Assembly: GCF_018446385.1 (NCBI RefSeq)
Contig: NC_055988.1
Location: 166,306,837 to 166,370,836, forward strand
Source: Zingiber officinale
Taxonomy: Eukaryota; Streptophyta; Magnoliopsida; Zingiberales; Zingiberaceae
DNA length: 64,000 nucleotides
Direction: 5' to 3'
Made by a program: the position numbers and the translations under genes. Positions 28,439 to 39,249 of this stretch are shown piece by piece; position 1 is the stretch's first letter; every line of letters starts with the position of its first letter. The notes beneath the pieces were generated by a model. It was not told where the DNA came from, did not search any database, and saw nothing but the letters and a program-made list of their open reading frames with translations.

Positions 28439-29725
28439 ATTCAGAATATAAGGTTAGGTTTACATCCACTGAACATGTAATTAAGTACATAAAAGACCCT
28501 ACAATAAAATCGAAAGGACTTAAGAATAATAACATTTATATAATTAACCTAGCCAGCCCCTCACTTATGTGTCACTTGATGCAGAAAGAGGAAATTTGGT
28601 TGTGACATAGGAGAATATCTCACACTAACTTTAGAAACCTCTCCAAACTAAATGACTCAGTTAGAGGACTACTAAAACTACTCAACTTAAACTCAACAAT
28701 CTATAATGTTTGCCAACAAGAAAAATAGACTAAGTCAATCCACAAATCAACTAATCTAACTCACACTAATTCAATTCTTGAATTACTACATTTAGACCTA
28801 TTTGACTCATATGGAATTAAGTCCATTAATAGAAATTTATACTGTCTAGTAATAATTGATGATTACCTAAGATTCACTTGAGTAAAATTCCTAAAAACTA
28901 AAAATGAAATATTTAGCAATCTTTGTAAACAAATTGAAAATGAAAATGATTTAAAATCAAGAGTAATAACGGTGGAGTGTTTAAAATAATAAGTTCACTA
29001 AATTATATTTAGAAAATGAGTACCATCAAGAATTCTCGTGTCCCAATACACCTCAACAAAATATAATAGTGGGAAAAAATAGAACTCTCTAATAAGTCAC
29101 TAAAACAATGCTTAATGAATACTAATTACCAAAATACTTCTGGGCAAAAACTATTAGTACAGCCTATTATGTACAAAATAGAACAACAATAAATAAGAAA
29201 CATAATAAGACTCCATTTGAAATTTACTATAAGAAATTACTAAATATTAAATACTTTAAGGTATTTGGATTTCCTGTTTACATATTAAACACAAGAAAAT
29301 ACTTAAGAAAATTTACCTCAAAAGTAGAAAATGGAATCTTCGTAGGATACTCCCTAACCAGTAGAGGATATAGAGTTTATAATAAAATAATACTAAGAAT
29401 TGAATAAACAACCAATGCAAAATTTGATGAAATTATAAACTTTAAAGAATCTAACTCGACTCAACCTCAATACCAGTCAATTGATTTCATTAGAGTAGGC
29501 ACTGACCTAGGAAGAGTAAGTGAAATCCTACAGATGAATACGAACATGAACAAAATCAATCACAAGAAAATAAACAAACACAAGCTGAACTTAGAACAAT
29601 AAGAGTCAGCTCAGACCACCCAGTTGAACAAATTATAGTGACTCAGACCTAAGAGTTCAAACTAGATCATCCTTCAAAAACCTAAGTCAAATATCCTTAA
29701 TCTCTAAAAATGAACCCAAAATAAT
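28439..29725 (+). pseudogene. Copia B pol, first part (pre-integrase and integrase), decayed
   Basis: It reads as a relic of the D-type polyprotein. The pre-integrase zinc region shows RRISHTNFRNLSKLN and NVCQQEK, then the integrase core shows [18 protein letters not shown] and LVIIDDY. The following conserved Asp-rich part is frame-shifted near 28950-28990. Many C-to-T type changes have made stops (for example TGA at 28602 and TAG at 28725). It is interrupted at 29726-29730 by element F. Confidence 0.8.
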
Positions 29726-29779
29726 AGAAGTGTAACAACCCGACCCCTCGGCCCCTTGGACGAGCCAACTGGCGGCCCA

Positions 29780-32045
29780 TGTAACGCCCGAAAATTCTCA
29801 AACTTGCATTAGAATTATTCTATGATTTTTCTGGAATTTTTAGATATTTTTCCGGAATTTTCCGAGTAGTGGAAGTAGCAAAAATAATTAGACGAATAAA
29901 AAGGCTTAAGCGAGAATCGAACCCGGAACCTCTCAGGTCCGCTAAACCCTTAGTTAGCTTTAGTAACCGGTGAACCCAGCAGGGCCGTGCTGAAAGAAAG
30001 GAGAATCAAATAAATTTATGTTAGAGTTGGGTTCAATTGAACCACTTAATATAAATTAGAAATATAAGTTGGGTTGGTTTTATTGGTTCGGCAGCCCCTC
30101 CTCACAAAGAAAACCTCACGCAACTCTCCTTCTCCCGTTTCTTTCTCACGGCGCAACCAACAAAGCAAAGGAGACCTAGGGTTCCTTCCCTAGGATCGTG
30201 TGTTCACTTTCCGGCGACAACACCAGCACGAAGTCGGTTCTTCTCTGCGAGAGGAACGCGAGGATGTAAGCGGTTCGTCGAACGGAGCAGTTTTCCGGAA
30301 AACCTAGCGGATATAATCGTAAGAAAACCTTGCGATTGAGGTAAGAAACCCCTCACCTGCAGTATAATTGCTCTCGCTTGTTAGTTTTGGTGTTGGTTCA
30401 GTAGTTCTACAGTTTTCAGTTTTAGGGTGTGCTTTTAGTGCACACCAAGCATTCGGTAGAATGCCCAGTTCAGAAGGATGCACCAGTAGGCATCCTAACA
30501 GCATGTAAAATGTATTAGAAACATTTTATTCAGCTTATTATCAGTTATTACAGCTATATGGATCAGATATCCATTGGGCGGGCTCCCACAGTAGCCTCTA
30601 GGTTCAGATAACCTAGCTTTAGGTTCAGATAACGTAGAACAGCAAAGTAAAATAAAACAGTATTCAAGATTTTATAGCAAGATTACTCATGGCAATGCAC
30701 CACTATGATCCTCGTGGGCATGCGTTATAATAACTGCTTGAATCTTATGACTCGGGTCTCGTAGGGATGCGCGCACAGTAAGTACAGTTGCCAGGGCCCC
30801 AGCAGCATGTTTAGTATTTTCATCTATTATTATATATAGTTTTCCAAAGATGTAATCAGTGATGGAAACACTAACTTAGTTTCAGTTTCAGTTTCAGCTA
30901 TTTATCTCAGTGAAGTTTCATGATTTGAGTTCATGACCAGTTAGATGTTTATGCATTACCAGATCAGTATTCATGCTTAGTTTCAGATACAGTATGCTAT
31001 GCTCAGCTTGTTTGTATGTCATGATCAGTTCAGTACATGTTTGTATGCCATGCCATGTTGCCATGTTGCCATGTTGCCATGCTCAGTTCAGTTTTCAAAC
31101 AGCATGCTTTAAAAACATAATCGCATCGTTGCATGTTTTTGTGAGGTGGATGGTTTCTTACTAAGCTCTTTAGCTTACAGGTACTACTTTTCTTATACTG
31201 CAGATACAGGTAAAAGAAAAGTGGACTAGCGGAGGCTGGAGGACAATGCTATGGAGGTGTGTGTGTGCAAGGGGTTTGGAATAAAGATCCTAGGGGTCTA
31301 AACAGCTTAATTCCAGCATTTACGTTGTTAGTTTACTTATGGTTTAGTCCTTAGCTTGTTAAATGTTTTAATCCAGTAGAACTATGCACTATTCAGGTTG
31401 TCCAGTTTGGGACGCATGTAGGTTAATGTTAGAATGTTTTTCATGTATCTAGAACCTATGTCTGTGAGTTGTGGCACGTTCCAGTGCCTGAAAGTTTTGA
31501 AATCAGGAACTCTGATTTCATATCAGAGTTGGATCGGTCTGCCGACCGATCCGTTGCAGTATCAGGGTCCTGGATCGGTCAGCCGACCAATCCAGAGGCA
31601 TACAGTATGCTATTGTATGCTATCTGATCGGTCGTCCGACCGATCCAGCATCGAACAGAGGGCATCCCAGCGTCTCCAGGTGCCTGGATCGGTCTGCAGA
31701 CCAATCCAGACACACCTGGATCGGTCATGCCGACCGATCCAGCAGGGCACAGAATCGTAGCAAGTTTGATCGATCCGTGGATCGATCAATAGCTAGCTGG
31801 GAAGTTAGATTTGAGTTCCTAGCTCAGATGGGAGGTCAAGTATCCTCCTTAGCACATGTACACCAACCGGAAAGGGCCCTGAATCCTTCCTTATAACAAC
31901 ATGGGTGTATCAGTTGTCAGATCAACAGAGTCAGTTAGTGAAATTTTTATTTTACCCAGTTTTCCGCACAGTACGGCACAGTAGCTTCAATAGTTAATGT
32001 AGCGATCCGGCTCACAGCTTAGTACCCAGGAGTCGGGTCGTTACA
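29780..32045 (+). repeat. 5' LTR of gypsy E
   Basis: The LTR is 2266 bp. It holds an antisense tRNA-like module near 29900-29985, a locally divergent patch at about 30640-30815, a (TTGCCATG)n-like expansion at 31050-31085, and a cluster of six short palindromes at 31531-31791. It ends at 32045, just before the primer-binding site. Confidence 0.9.
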
Positions 32046-32048
32046 GAG

Positions 32049-32060
32049 TGGTATCAGAGC
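32049..32060 (+). promoter_or_regulatory. Primer-binding site of gypsy E
   Basis: TGGTATCAGAGC, three bases after the 5' LTR, is fully complementary to the 3' end of initiator tRNA-Met. Confidence 0.9.
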
Positions 32061-32295
32061 AAGTTCCTCACTTCCTACACACACATCAGCATTGTGGCTA
32101 CAGCTTCCAAGTAAGAACATCTCTCACTCAGTTTTGTTTTCAGCTTTCATATCAGTTATATGTGCTTTCATGTTTGCTCTCATGTTGGTAGTTAATTAAT
32201 TCATGTTTACAGTAATAGTATTTAACATGTTACCAGTAGTTAACTATAACATGATAGCCTAGTTATATATATATGTATTCTCTGCTATTTAGAAA

Positions 32296-33306
32296 ATGAT
32301 ACGAGGACGTCCAGCTAAGAAAGCATCAGCGGCTGAGCCCCAGCAAGAGGCAGGCAATTCAGTGCCTCCCCCAGACCTACAGCAGCAGTTAGCTGAACAG
32401 CAGCAGGAGATAGCCTCCTTAAAGGCTAACCAGCAGACTACTCCCCCAGTCACTCCAGTACCGAACCTCACGACTCCAGTAATCACAGAGGTTGTACCAG
32501 CTCAGCCTGCAGTACCAGTCCCAGTAGCCCCAGTAGCAGGGGCTAAGAGAGAAGCTTACCTTATCCAGTGGCAGAGAATTAAGCCCGAGAACTTCTCAGG
32601 CACCAGCGAACCATGGGATGCTCAGGCATGGCTTAAAACACTGGAAAGCACGATGGAACTTCTAGACTGGCCAGAGCACGAAAAGGTGAAGTGTGCCTCC
32701 TTCTATTTAACAGGAGACGCACGCATGTGGTGGGAGCGGATTAAATCGAAGTGGCCAGTAAACCAGATGACATGGGCCAACTTCGAGAAAGAATTCTTCG
32801 AGGAATTCTTTCACATGCAAGTCACGAACCGACACTATGACGAGTTTACAGAATTTCGTCAGGGCAACCTATCAGTTCAGGAAGCCGTGAAGAAATTCAA
32901 CAGGTTGGCCCGTCTGTGTCCAGAACTAGTCAGCACAGAGAAGGAACGAGTACGGTTGATGCTAAAGATGCTCAGACCAGAGATCGCAATGAATGTGGCT
33001 GGTGGCGTTCATAGGCCACAAACCACAGAGGAGCTAGTGAGTAGTGCTTTGATCACTGAGCACTATCAGCACAGCATCACCCAGCAGAAGCAGGTTTCCA
33101 CAGAGGCCAAGGGACAAACTGGCTCAGGTACTCAGCAGAAACAACAGGGACATAGCTCCAACTGGAAGGGGAAACGCAAGGCAAGCAGTGACCCAAAAGG
33201 AGGGCCAGCAGGAAAACATTCCAGACATCCCAAGTGTGCTATTTGTGGGAAACATCATCCAGGAGTTTGCCGCAAGGGTACGCGAGGTTGTTTTGAATGT
33301 GGATAG
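32296..33306 (+). pseudogene. gag of gypsy E, ended by a stop inside the zinc knuckle
   Basis: The 336-residue open frame has a Gln/Pro-rich N-terminus. The retrotransposon gag (capsid) domain is at about residues 95-260 (FSGTSEPWDAQAWLKTLEST, GDARMWWERIK, FFHMQVTNRHYDEFTEFRQG). A basic Gln/Lys region follows, then CAICGKHHPGVC and the beginning of a CCHC knuckle (CFECG). A TAG at 33304-33306 falls in the middle of that knuckle, and EGHMAKQC continues in frame right after it, so a sense codon was mutated to stop. Confidence 0.9.
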
Positions 33307-35806
33307 GAAGGGCACATGGCTAAGCAGTGCAGAACAAAACGACCTTCCTCAACCTCGGCCGATACAAGATGGAGCTCGCGCCTACACGGATGTATCTTGC
33401 CTTAGATGGTCCATGATCGGTCGAGCGATTAGAAGCCCCCATGCTAACACGAATGCCGGATTTTCTCACCGACCGGAGAGGACGTAGCAAATGCCTCGAC
33501 GGTTGTCACAGGTCAGATTTACTGCATAATGCAACTGTCTTATTCGATATTGGGGCAACCCACTCTTATGTATCCGGGCATTTCGAGAAATTAGCAACAC
33601 CTCGAGGTACTCAATAGTCGGTTTCGACAACGCTACCCTCGGGAGACATTATGGCATCTACACATGGCTCGAGGCGGTGCGGTCATTATAGCGAGAGAAC
33701 TTTTTGGTGATCTGATAGTGCTAGAAATGACTGACTATGATGTCATCTTTGGAATGGATTTTCTGATCAGATACGGCGCTTCTATAGAGTGCCGTAAACA
33801 GAAGGTCATATTCCAACCTGAAAGAGAAGTACAGTTTGAGTACATGGGAAAATCCAAGAGAAATGCCAGGAAGTTTCTTTCAACATTGAAAGCACAGCAG
33901 CTATTGGATTCAGGATGCATGGGATTTTTAGCAAATGTAGTCAACACCAGCCAGGACAAGAACCAACAGCTATCAGAGGTTCGAGTCGTTTGTGACTACC
34001 CAGCAGTCTTCCCTGAAGAGCTACCAGGCTTAGCACCAGACAGGGAGATTGAATTTGAGATAGAGCTCATTCCCGGCACAAATCCAATTTCCAAGGCACC
34101 GTACCGCATGACTCCAGCAGAACTGAAGGAACTTCAGGATCAATTACAGGAGCTTCTTGACAAGGGTTTCATACGCCCTAGTCACTCACCATGGGGAGCA
34201 CCTGTGTTGTTCGTGAAGAAGAAGGATAGAAGCATGCACCTATGCATAGACTACCGTGCCTTGAACCAGGTCACAATTAAAAACAGGTACCCTCTCCCCA
34301 GGATAGATGACCTGTTTGATCAGCTAAAGGGAGCCACAGTGTTCTCTAAAATTGACCTCAGATCAGGATATCACCAGGTTAGAGTCAAGAAAGGTGATGT
34401 ACCTAAAACAGCTTTCAGGACCAGATACGGACATTATGAGTTCGTAGTCATGCCTTTCGGCGTGACAAATGCTCCAACTACTTTCATGGACCTCATGAAC
34501 AGAGTATTCAGAGAATACTTAGACAAGTTTGTCATCGTATTCATTGATGACATTCTTATCTATTCAGGCACTCAGGAGGACCATGCAGAGCATCTGAAGA
34601 CAGTGTTGCAGATCCTTCAGCAGAACCAGCTGTACGCCAAATTCACGAAATGTGAATTTTGGCTAGACCAGGTAGCCTTTCTCGGTCACATCATCTCCAA
34701 GGATGGTGTTATGGTAGATCCCAGCAAGATAGAAGCAGTAAGTAACTGGAAGAGACCCAGGAATGCCAGTGAAATCAGAAGCTTTCTGGGATTAGCAGGC
34801 TACTACAGGAAATTCGTAGAGGACTTCTCCAGGATAGCCTCCCCACTGACAGCTCTCACCAGAAAGAACAAGAAATTTCAGTGGACAGAGGACTGCGAGA
34901 ACAGCTTCAGCGAACTAAAACGGAGATTGACCAGTGCTCCTATTTTAGCTATACCAGAAAACACAGACAGCTTCGACATCTACAGTGACGCCTCTAAATT
35001 GGGATTAGGAGCAGTACTGATGCAGCAGGGCAAGGTGATCGCCTATGCCTCCAGACAACTCAAGGATTATGAGAGGAACTATCCTACTCATGACCTTGAG
35101 CTTGCAGCAGTGGTGTTCGCTCTCAAGATTTGGAGACATTATTTGTACGGAGCTCAGTGCAGAGTGTATACAGATCATCAAAGTCTGAAGTACTCAGAAG
35201 GATCTGAATATGCGACAGCGCAGATGGTTAGAGCTGGTCAAGGATTATGACATAGATATCCTCTACCATCCAGGGAAAGCTAATAAGGTAGCAGACGCAC
35301 TCAGCAGGAAGTCCAGTGCTACCTTATTATCTTTAGCAGCTATGTCACCACCCCTAAGGAAGGAGATTACAGCTTTTAGTCTCGAGCTTATAGTCGGGCA
35401 GCTTTCCACTATGTCCTTAGCATCTACCTTGCTTGATGATATCCAGACAGCTCAGGAGCAGGATCCTGAAATCCAGAAAATCAAGCAAGGGTTAGCAGAA
35501 TCAGAAAGTGGAGAGTTCAGAGTGTCCGCCAGTGGGGTAGTGTATTGTGGTGACAGACTTTGTGTTCCAGATCAGGAGGAACTACGAAAACAGATTCTAG
35601 ACGAGGCTCACAGGACTCCCTATGCGATGCATCCTGGTTCCACCAAAATGTATCAGGATCTAAAGAAACAATTTTGGTGGCCTGGGATGAAGCGAGATAT
35701 CGCCAGATACGTCAGCATCTGTCTAACCTGTCAGAGGGTTAAGGCAGAACATCAGCGACCAGGAGGAGTTCTGCAGCCGATCCAGATTCCAGAATGGAAG
35801 TGGGAG
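33307..35806 (+). pseudogene. pol of gypsy E, first part: protease, reverse transcriptase, RNase H, integrase N-terminus
   Basis: The aspartic protease relic FDIGATHSYVS lies near 33540, with frame breaks between 33340 and 33660. From 33664 to about 35195 the frame is open. It carries the reverse transcriptase ([45 protein letters not shown], catalytic [10 protein letters not shown]) and RNase H ([38 protein letters not shown]). A small deletion near 35194 shifts the frame, which resumes at 35200 ([15 protein letters not shown]). The integrase zinc-binding region follows (HRTPYAMHPGSTK, CLTCQRVKAEH). At 35807 copia D cuts the integrase just before its catalytic core. Confidence 0.9.
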
Positions 35807-35919
35807 GATATTGTTGGTGCGGGTAGCACTAACGGTCTAACCCAGGTTTTGATGAATGACAAATAGGTTAAGTTAGTTGTGTTGTTGTCTGACACTTTGA
35901 TCAAGTGTGCAGGAAAAGT

Positions 35920-36116
35920 CCAGCTAGGTCAACGGGCTGACCGGATAGCTGGCGAGAAGTCCAAGCGGGTCGACGGGCTGACCGGACGCTTGGCGAGAAG
36001 TCCAGCTAGGTCGACGGGCTGACCGAATAGCTGGCGAGAAGTCCAAGCGGGTCGACGGGCTGACCGGACGCTTGGCGAGAAGTCCAGACGGGTCGACGGG
36101 CTGACCGGACGTCTGG
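35920..36116 (+). repeat. Five tandem 41-bp covarying hairpin units in the D 5' LTR
   Basis: Each unit has a 7-bp outer stem, an inner GGTC/GACC stem, an 8-nt loop and a 3-nt bulge (GGA or GAA). The outer stems in order are CCAGCTA/TAGCTGG, CCAAGCG/CGCTTGG, CCAGCTA/TAGCTGG, CCAAGCG/CGCTTGG and CCAGACG/CGTCTGG, all perfectly complementary. Confidence 0.95.
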
Positions 36117-36499
36117 CAGGTAAGTGAGGTAAGTCACTGGAGGGGAGTGACTGTGAGGACGCGTTCCCGGGAAGGGGACATTAGGCGTCGATCCGGCTTA
36201 GATCCATTTCGGATATCTAAGTCGAGATCGTGACTAGATTCCGGTCTCGGAAAGACGGAATCTAAGTCATACTTTGCTTATCGATAAAACTGTGCTAACA
36301 TTCTTTGCTGCAGGTACATTTGCCTCGGACTAACCTTTTCTTGCGGAGAAGGACTTCTGGAGAAGAGGCCCGGGCCGGAGAAGAGGGATCCGGGCGGCCG
36401 GAGGCAAGTTTATCCCGGACGACGTTGACACTTGGAGAATCTTGGTTGGGAGTGGTGCGTCACATTCCGGCGCCGGAAGGGATCCAGCGCCGGGCGGCA

Positions 36500-36506
36500 T
36501 ATAAAG
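36500..36506 (+). promoter_or_regulatory. TATA-like box of the D 5' LTR
   Basis: TATAAAG lies about 380 bp before the LTR end. The 3' LTR has TATAAAAG at the matching place (45559-45566), so the 5' copy lacks one A. Location within the LTR fits the U3/R promoter. Confidence 0.6.
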
Positions 36507-36889
36507 AAGCCCCATGCGGGAGCTTCAAAACATCGATCTTCGAGAACTCAATCCAATCACTCTGCTCTGCGCTCCAACGACGCTCACAAAGCTCCGACGA
36601 CTCACTCCGGCTCTCCTTCTTAATTTATTGTTTGTCGGTTAGCTTTGTTTTCCTTCCTTTCATTAGCAATATTTGTACGTAAATTGTAATTATCCGAATT
36701 ACTAGTGAATTGCCCAACGAAAGTACTCAAGGAGTACGGGCCTTCGAGTAGGAGTCGTCACAGGCTCCGAACGAAGTAAAAATCAACAGTGTTCATCTCT
36801 TTACTTCCTTACATTTCCGCTGCGTTTTAACTCGAGATTTTCGAATCGATATTCACCCCCCCCTCTATCGAATCCAACGGTCTTACAAG

Positions 36890-36901
36890 TGGTATCAGAG
36901 C
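36890..36901 (+). promoter_or_regulatory. Primer-binding site of copia D
   Basis: TGGTATCAGAGC, two bases after the 5' LTR, is complementary to the initiator tRNA-Met 3' end. Confidence 0.9.
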
Positions 36902-37127
36902 AGGTACCGCTCTGATTTGGTGCAACCACCAATCAGACAGGGGGTGAAATAATTTTTTTTAATTCCAAACTGATATTATTATCTTTTTGGAAGATTTTTT
37001 TCGTTGCATTTAAAATCTAAATTGGTACAACACCAACTTAGAGCTTCTATTTTTTCCCGCACTGCTAATCCAAGACGAAGTCTTGGGATTTTCTTTTTCC
37101 AGTTAATTTAGTGTGTGCAGGATAAGA

Positions 37128-38745
37128 TGTCTCAACAAGAAGGCTTCAGCACAGTACGTCCTCCTCTATTCAATGGGGATGATTTTTCGTACTGGAAGAG
37201 GAGAATGGAGGTCTACATGAAGACAGACTACGACCAATGGATGAGCGTCACAAGGGCTTACAAAATTCCAGTAGACAACTCCGGGAACATACTAGACCCT
37301 GAAGACTGGACAAATGATATAAAGAAAAAGGCATCAATTGAAAACAAAGCCATCAATACTCTACACTGCGGACTAACACGAGAAGAACTGAACCGAGTCG
37401 GACCGCATCAAAACGCTAAGGAGCTTTGGGATAAACTTTCACGAAGGAACAAGCGATGCAAAGGTAACAAAAGAGATTTTTGTTAAATAAAATTTTAATA
37501 TAAAAATGCAGGAAGGAGAAACGGCAAGTCGACTCCATGCGAGGATCAAAGATATCCTCAACGGTCTCCACGCAATAGGCCACCAAATGGAGAACCGAGA
37601 CTTAATAAGGTACGCGTTAAATGCTTTTCCGTGAAATAATTTGTGGGCATCAATTGTAGATGCCTACAAAATTTCAAAAATTTATCTAAATTAAAATTGG
37701 ATGAACTCTTTCGTGAATTAGAACTTCATGAGCAAACTAACGGCGGGTCTAGAAAGGTGTAGCTTTATTTGCGGGTTCCTCTAAAGAAAAGAAGAACAAA
37801 CCCTATCAAGAAGATTCCGATCAAGACTCTGAAGAAGAAACCAGTGAACCTGGTAAGGAAAATGTTCACCGGGAAAAAGAGAAACTTCAGCAGTTCGCCA
37901 GCCGACTCAAGAAATGTCACATGTTTGGATGTAACAAAAAGGGGCACTACAAGAACGAATGCCCAAGATTGAAACTTGACAAACCAAAGTCAACAAAGAA
38001 GAAAGCCCTCAAAGCAACATGGGATGATTCCTCCTCAGACGAATCGGAGGAGAAAGGAAAAAGCACCAAAGTCACCTCGCATGATGGCTCGCGAAGCCGA
38101 AACTGAAGACGAATCGGAAGAATCGAAGACGGGTCCGAACCCGAATCAAGCCACGAGTCCGCACTCGTTTCCGAAGGTTCGAAGAGGTATACCTAAACTT
38201 AAATCATAAATTCTTTAGAATTATCTCGTGTTTAAATAAAAATTAGTTAAATTGGAAAATGAAAGTAAATCTCTTCTTGAGGAAAATTAAAACCTCAAGG
38301 AACAATTAAAAAATTCGAATCCAACTCAAGATCGAACACTTGAGGAGGAGAATTTATCATTAAAAAATGAAATTAATAAGTTGAAAGAATTGTTGGAAAA
38401 ATTCACAACAAGATCTAAAAATTTAGATTTAATTCTAAATAACCAAAAGGCATGCTATAATAAAACCGGACTTGGATATAAGTCAAATTCAAACAAAACC
38501 TTTAAATCATTATTAACCCAACACAAAGCAACTAAACAAGCTTGGGTCCCGAAAGCGTGCTTAACCTCGCAAGTAGGACTTAATCAATTCTATGTACCTA
38601 AAGATAAAATACATTATAATAAATCAGATCAAAAACTAAAATATAAATTTAATTTAAAATCAAAACTCAAAACTCAACAAAATTTAGATTATCACCAAAT
38701 TGATTATAATTATAAAAAGAATCGACACAAACCCAAAATCTAAAT
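37128..38745 (+). pseudogene. gag of copia D, disrupted
   Basis: The first open part (to 37486) starts at MSQQEGFSTVRPPLFNGDDF and contains the capsid-like segment FSYWKRRMEVYMKT and AKELWDKLS. A frameshift near 37445 and stops (for example TAA at 37636) follow, while capsid-like text continues in other frames (ETASRLHARIKDILNGLHAI). The CCHC knuckle is at about 37920-37965 (CNKKGHYKNEC, with the first Cys position altered). A coiled-coil-like, Lys/Asn-rich tail runs at 38240-38740 (KLKELLEKFTTRSKNLDLIL, KTGLGYKSNSNK). This gag differs from the gag of copia A. Confidence 0.85.
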
Positions 38746-39249
38746 TAATGGCCAATAATTCAGGGGGAGGCTCCAGAATAGCTGGCACCTCCAAAAGTAA
38801 CAAACCCGACAGGGTAATTAGGATTAGTTAAAAAGAGACCAAGTTTAACTTGACTCATGGTACTGGTGAAGTTTTTGGATGATAGTACGTTAGGGAAGCT
38901 TGGGCATCGCATGTCTAGAAAGATATGGCTTCGATCTGGTGCATTTGGCCAAGTAGAACTGATCGAAGCTACCCTTAAACGAATCCTAACCAGTTAGACC
39001 AAGATTTAGTACTAAGTTCCGTGGATAGGACTATTCGGAAAACCTCGAAAGGTTGGTTACTTCTAATGATGTCCTTGTGACTCACCAAGCTTAGAAGTTT
39101 ATCCGAAGAATGCCTATTTGTGGAAACCAAAGCTAAGTCTGAATCTAACACTAGTTAAACCGAAACTCTATAATCAAACCAATTTCATCTCACAAAAACC
39201 ATAGGTTTCCCTGATTGATAATACAGATCGGGTGAGATGAATTAGGATT

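Larger units (their letters stand above)
35812..36887 (+). repeat. 5' LTR of copia D
   Basis: It starts TGTTGGTGCGGG and ends TCTTACA. It holds five 41-bp hairpin units (35920-36116), a TATA-like box (TATAAAG, 36500-36506) and a downstream leader containing 'ctcactccggctctccttc'. Compared with the 3' LTR it has one more hairpin unit and a cluster of small indels at 36315-36575. Confidence 0.95.

Noticed and set aside
29895-29990. A genuine tRNA gene
   Set aside because: B-box-like text is present, but I could not build an acceptor stem or an anticodon arm. Kept only as a tRNA-like segment.
31434-31760. Open frame in the E 5' LTR (repeated at 48654-49001 and nearby)
   Set aside because: Arises from the palindrome cluster. 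Frames differ between the two LTRs and no domain is visible.
36305-36682. Open frames within the D LTRs (also 45340-45579)
   Set aside because: They cover promoter and leader sequence, differ between the two LTRs because of indels and have no recognisable domain.
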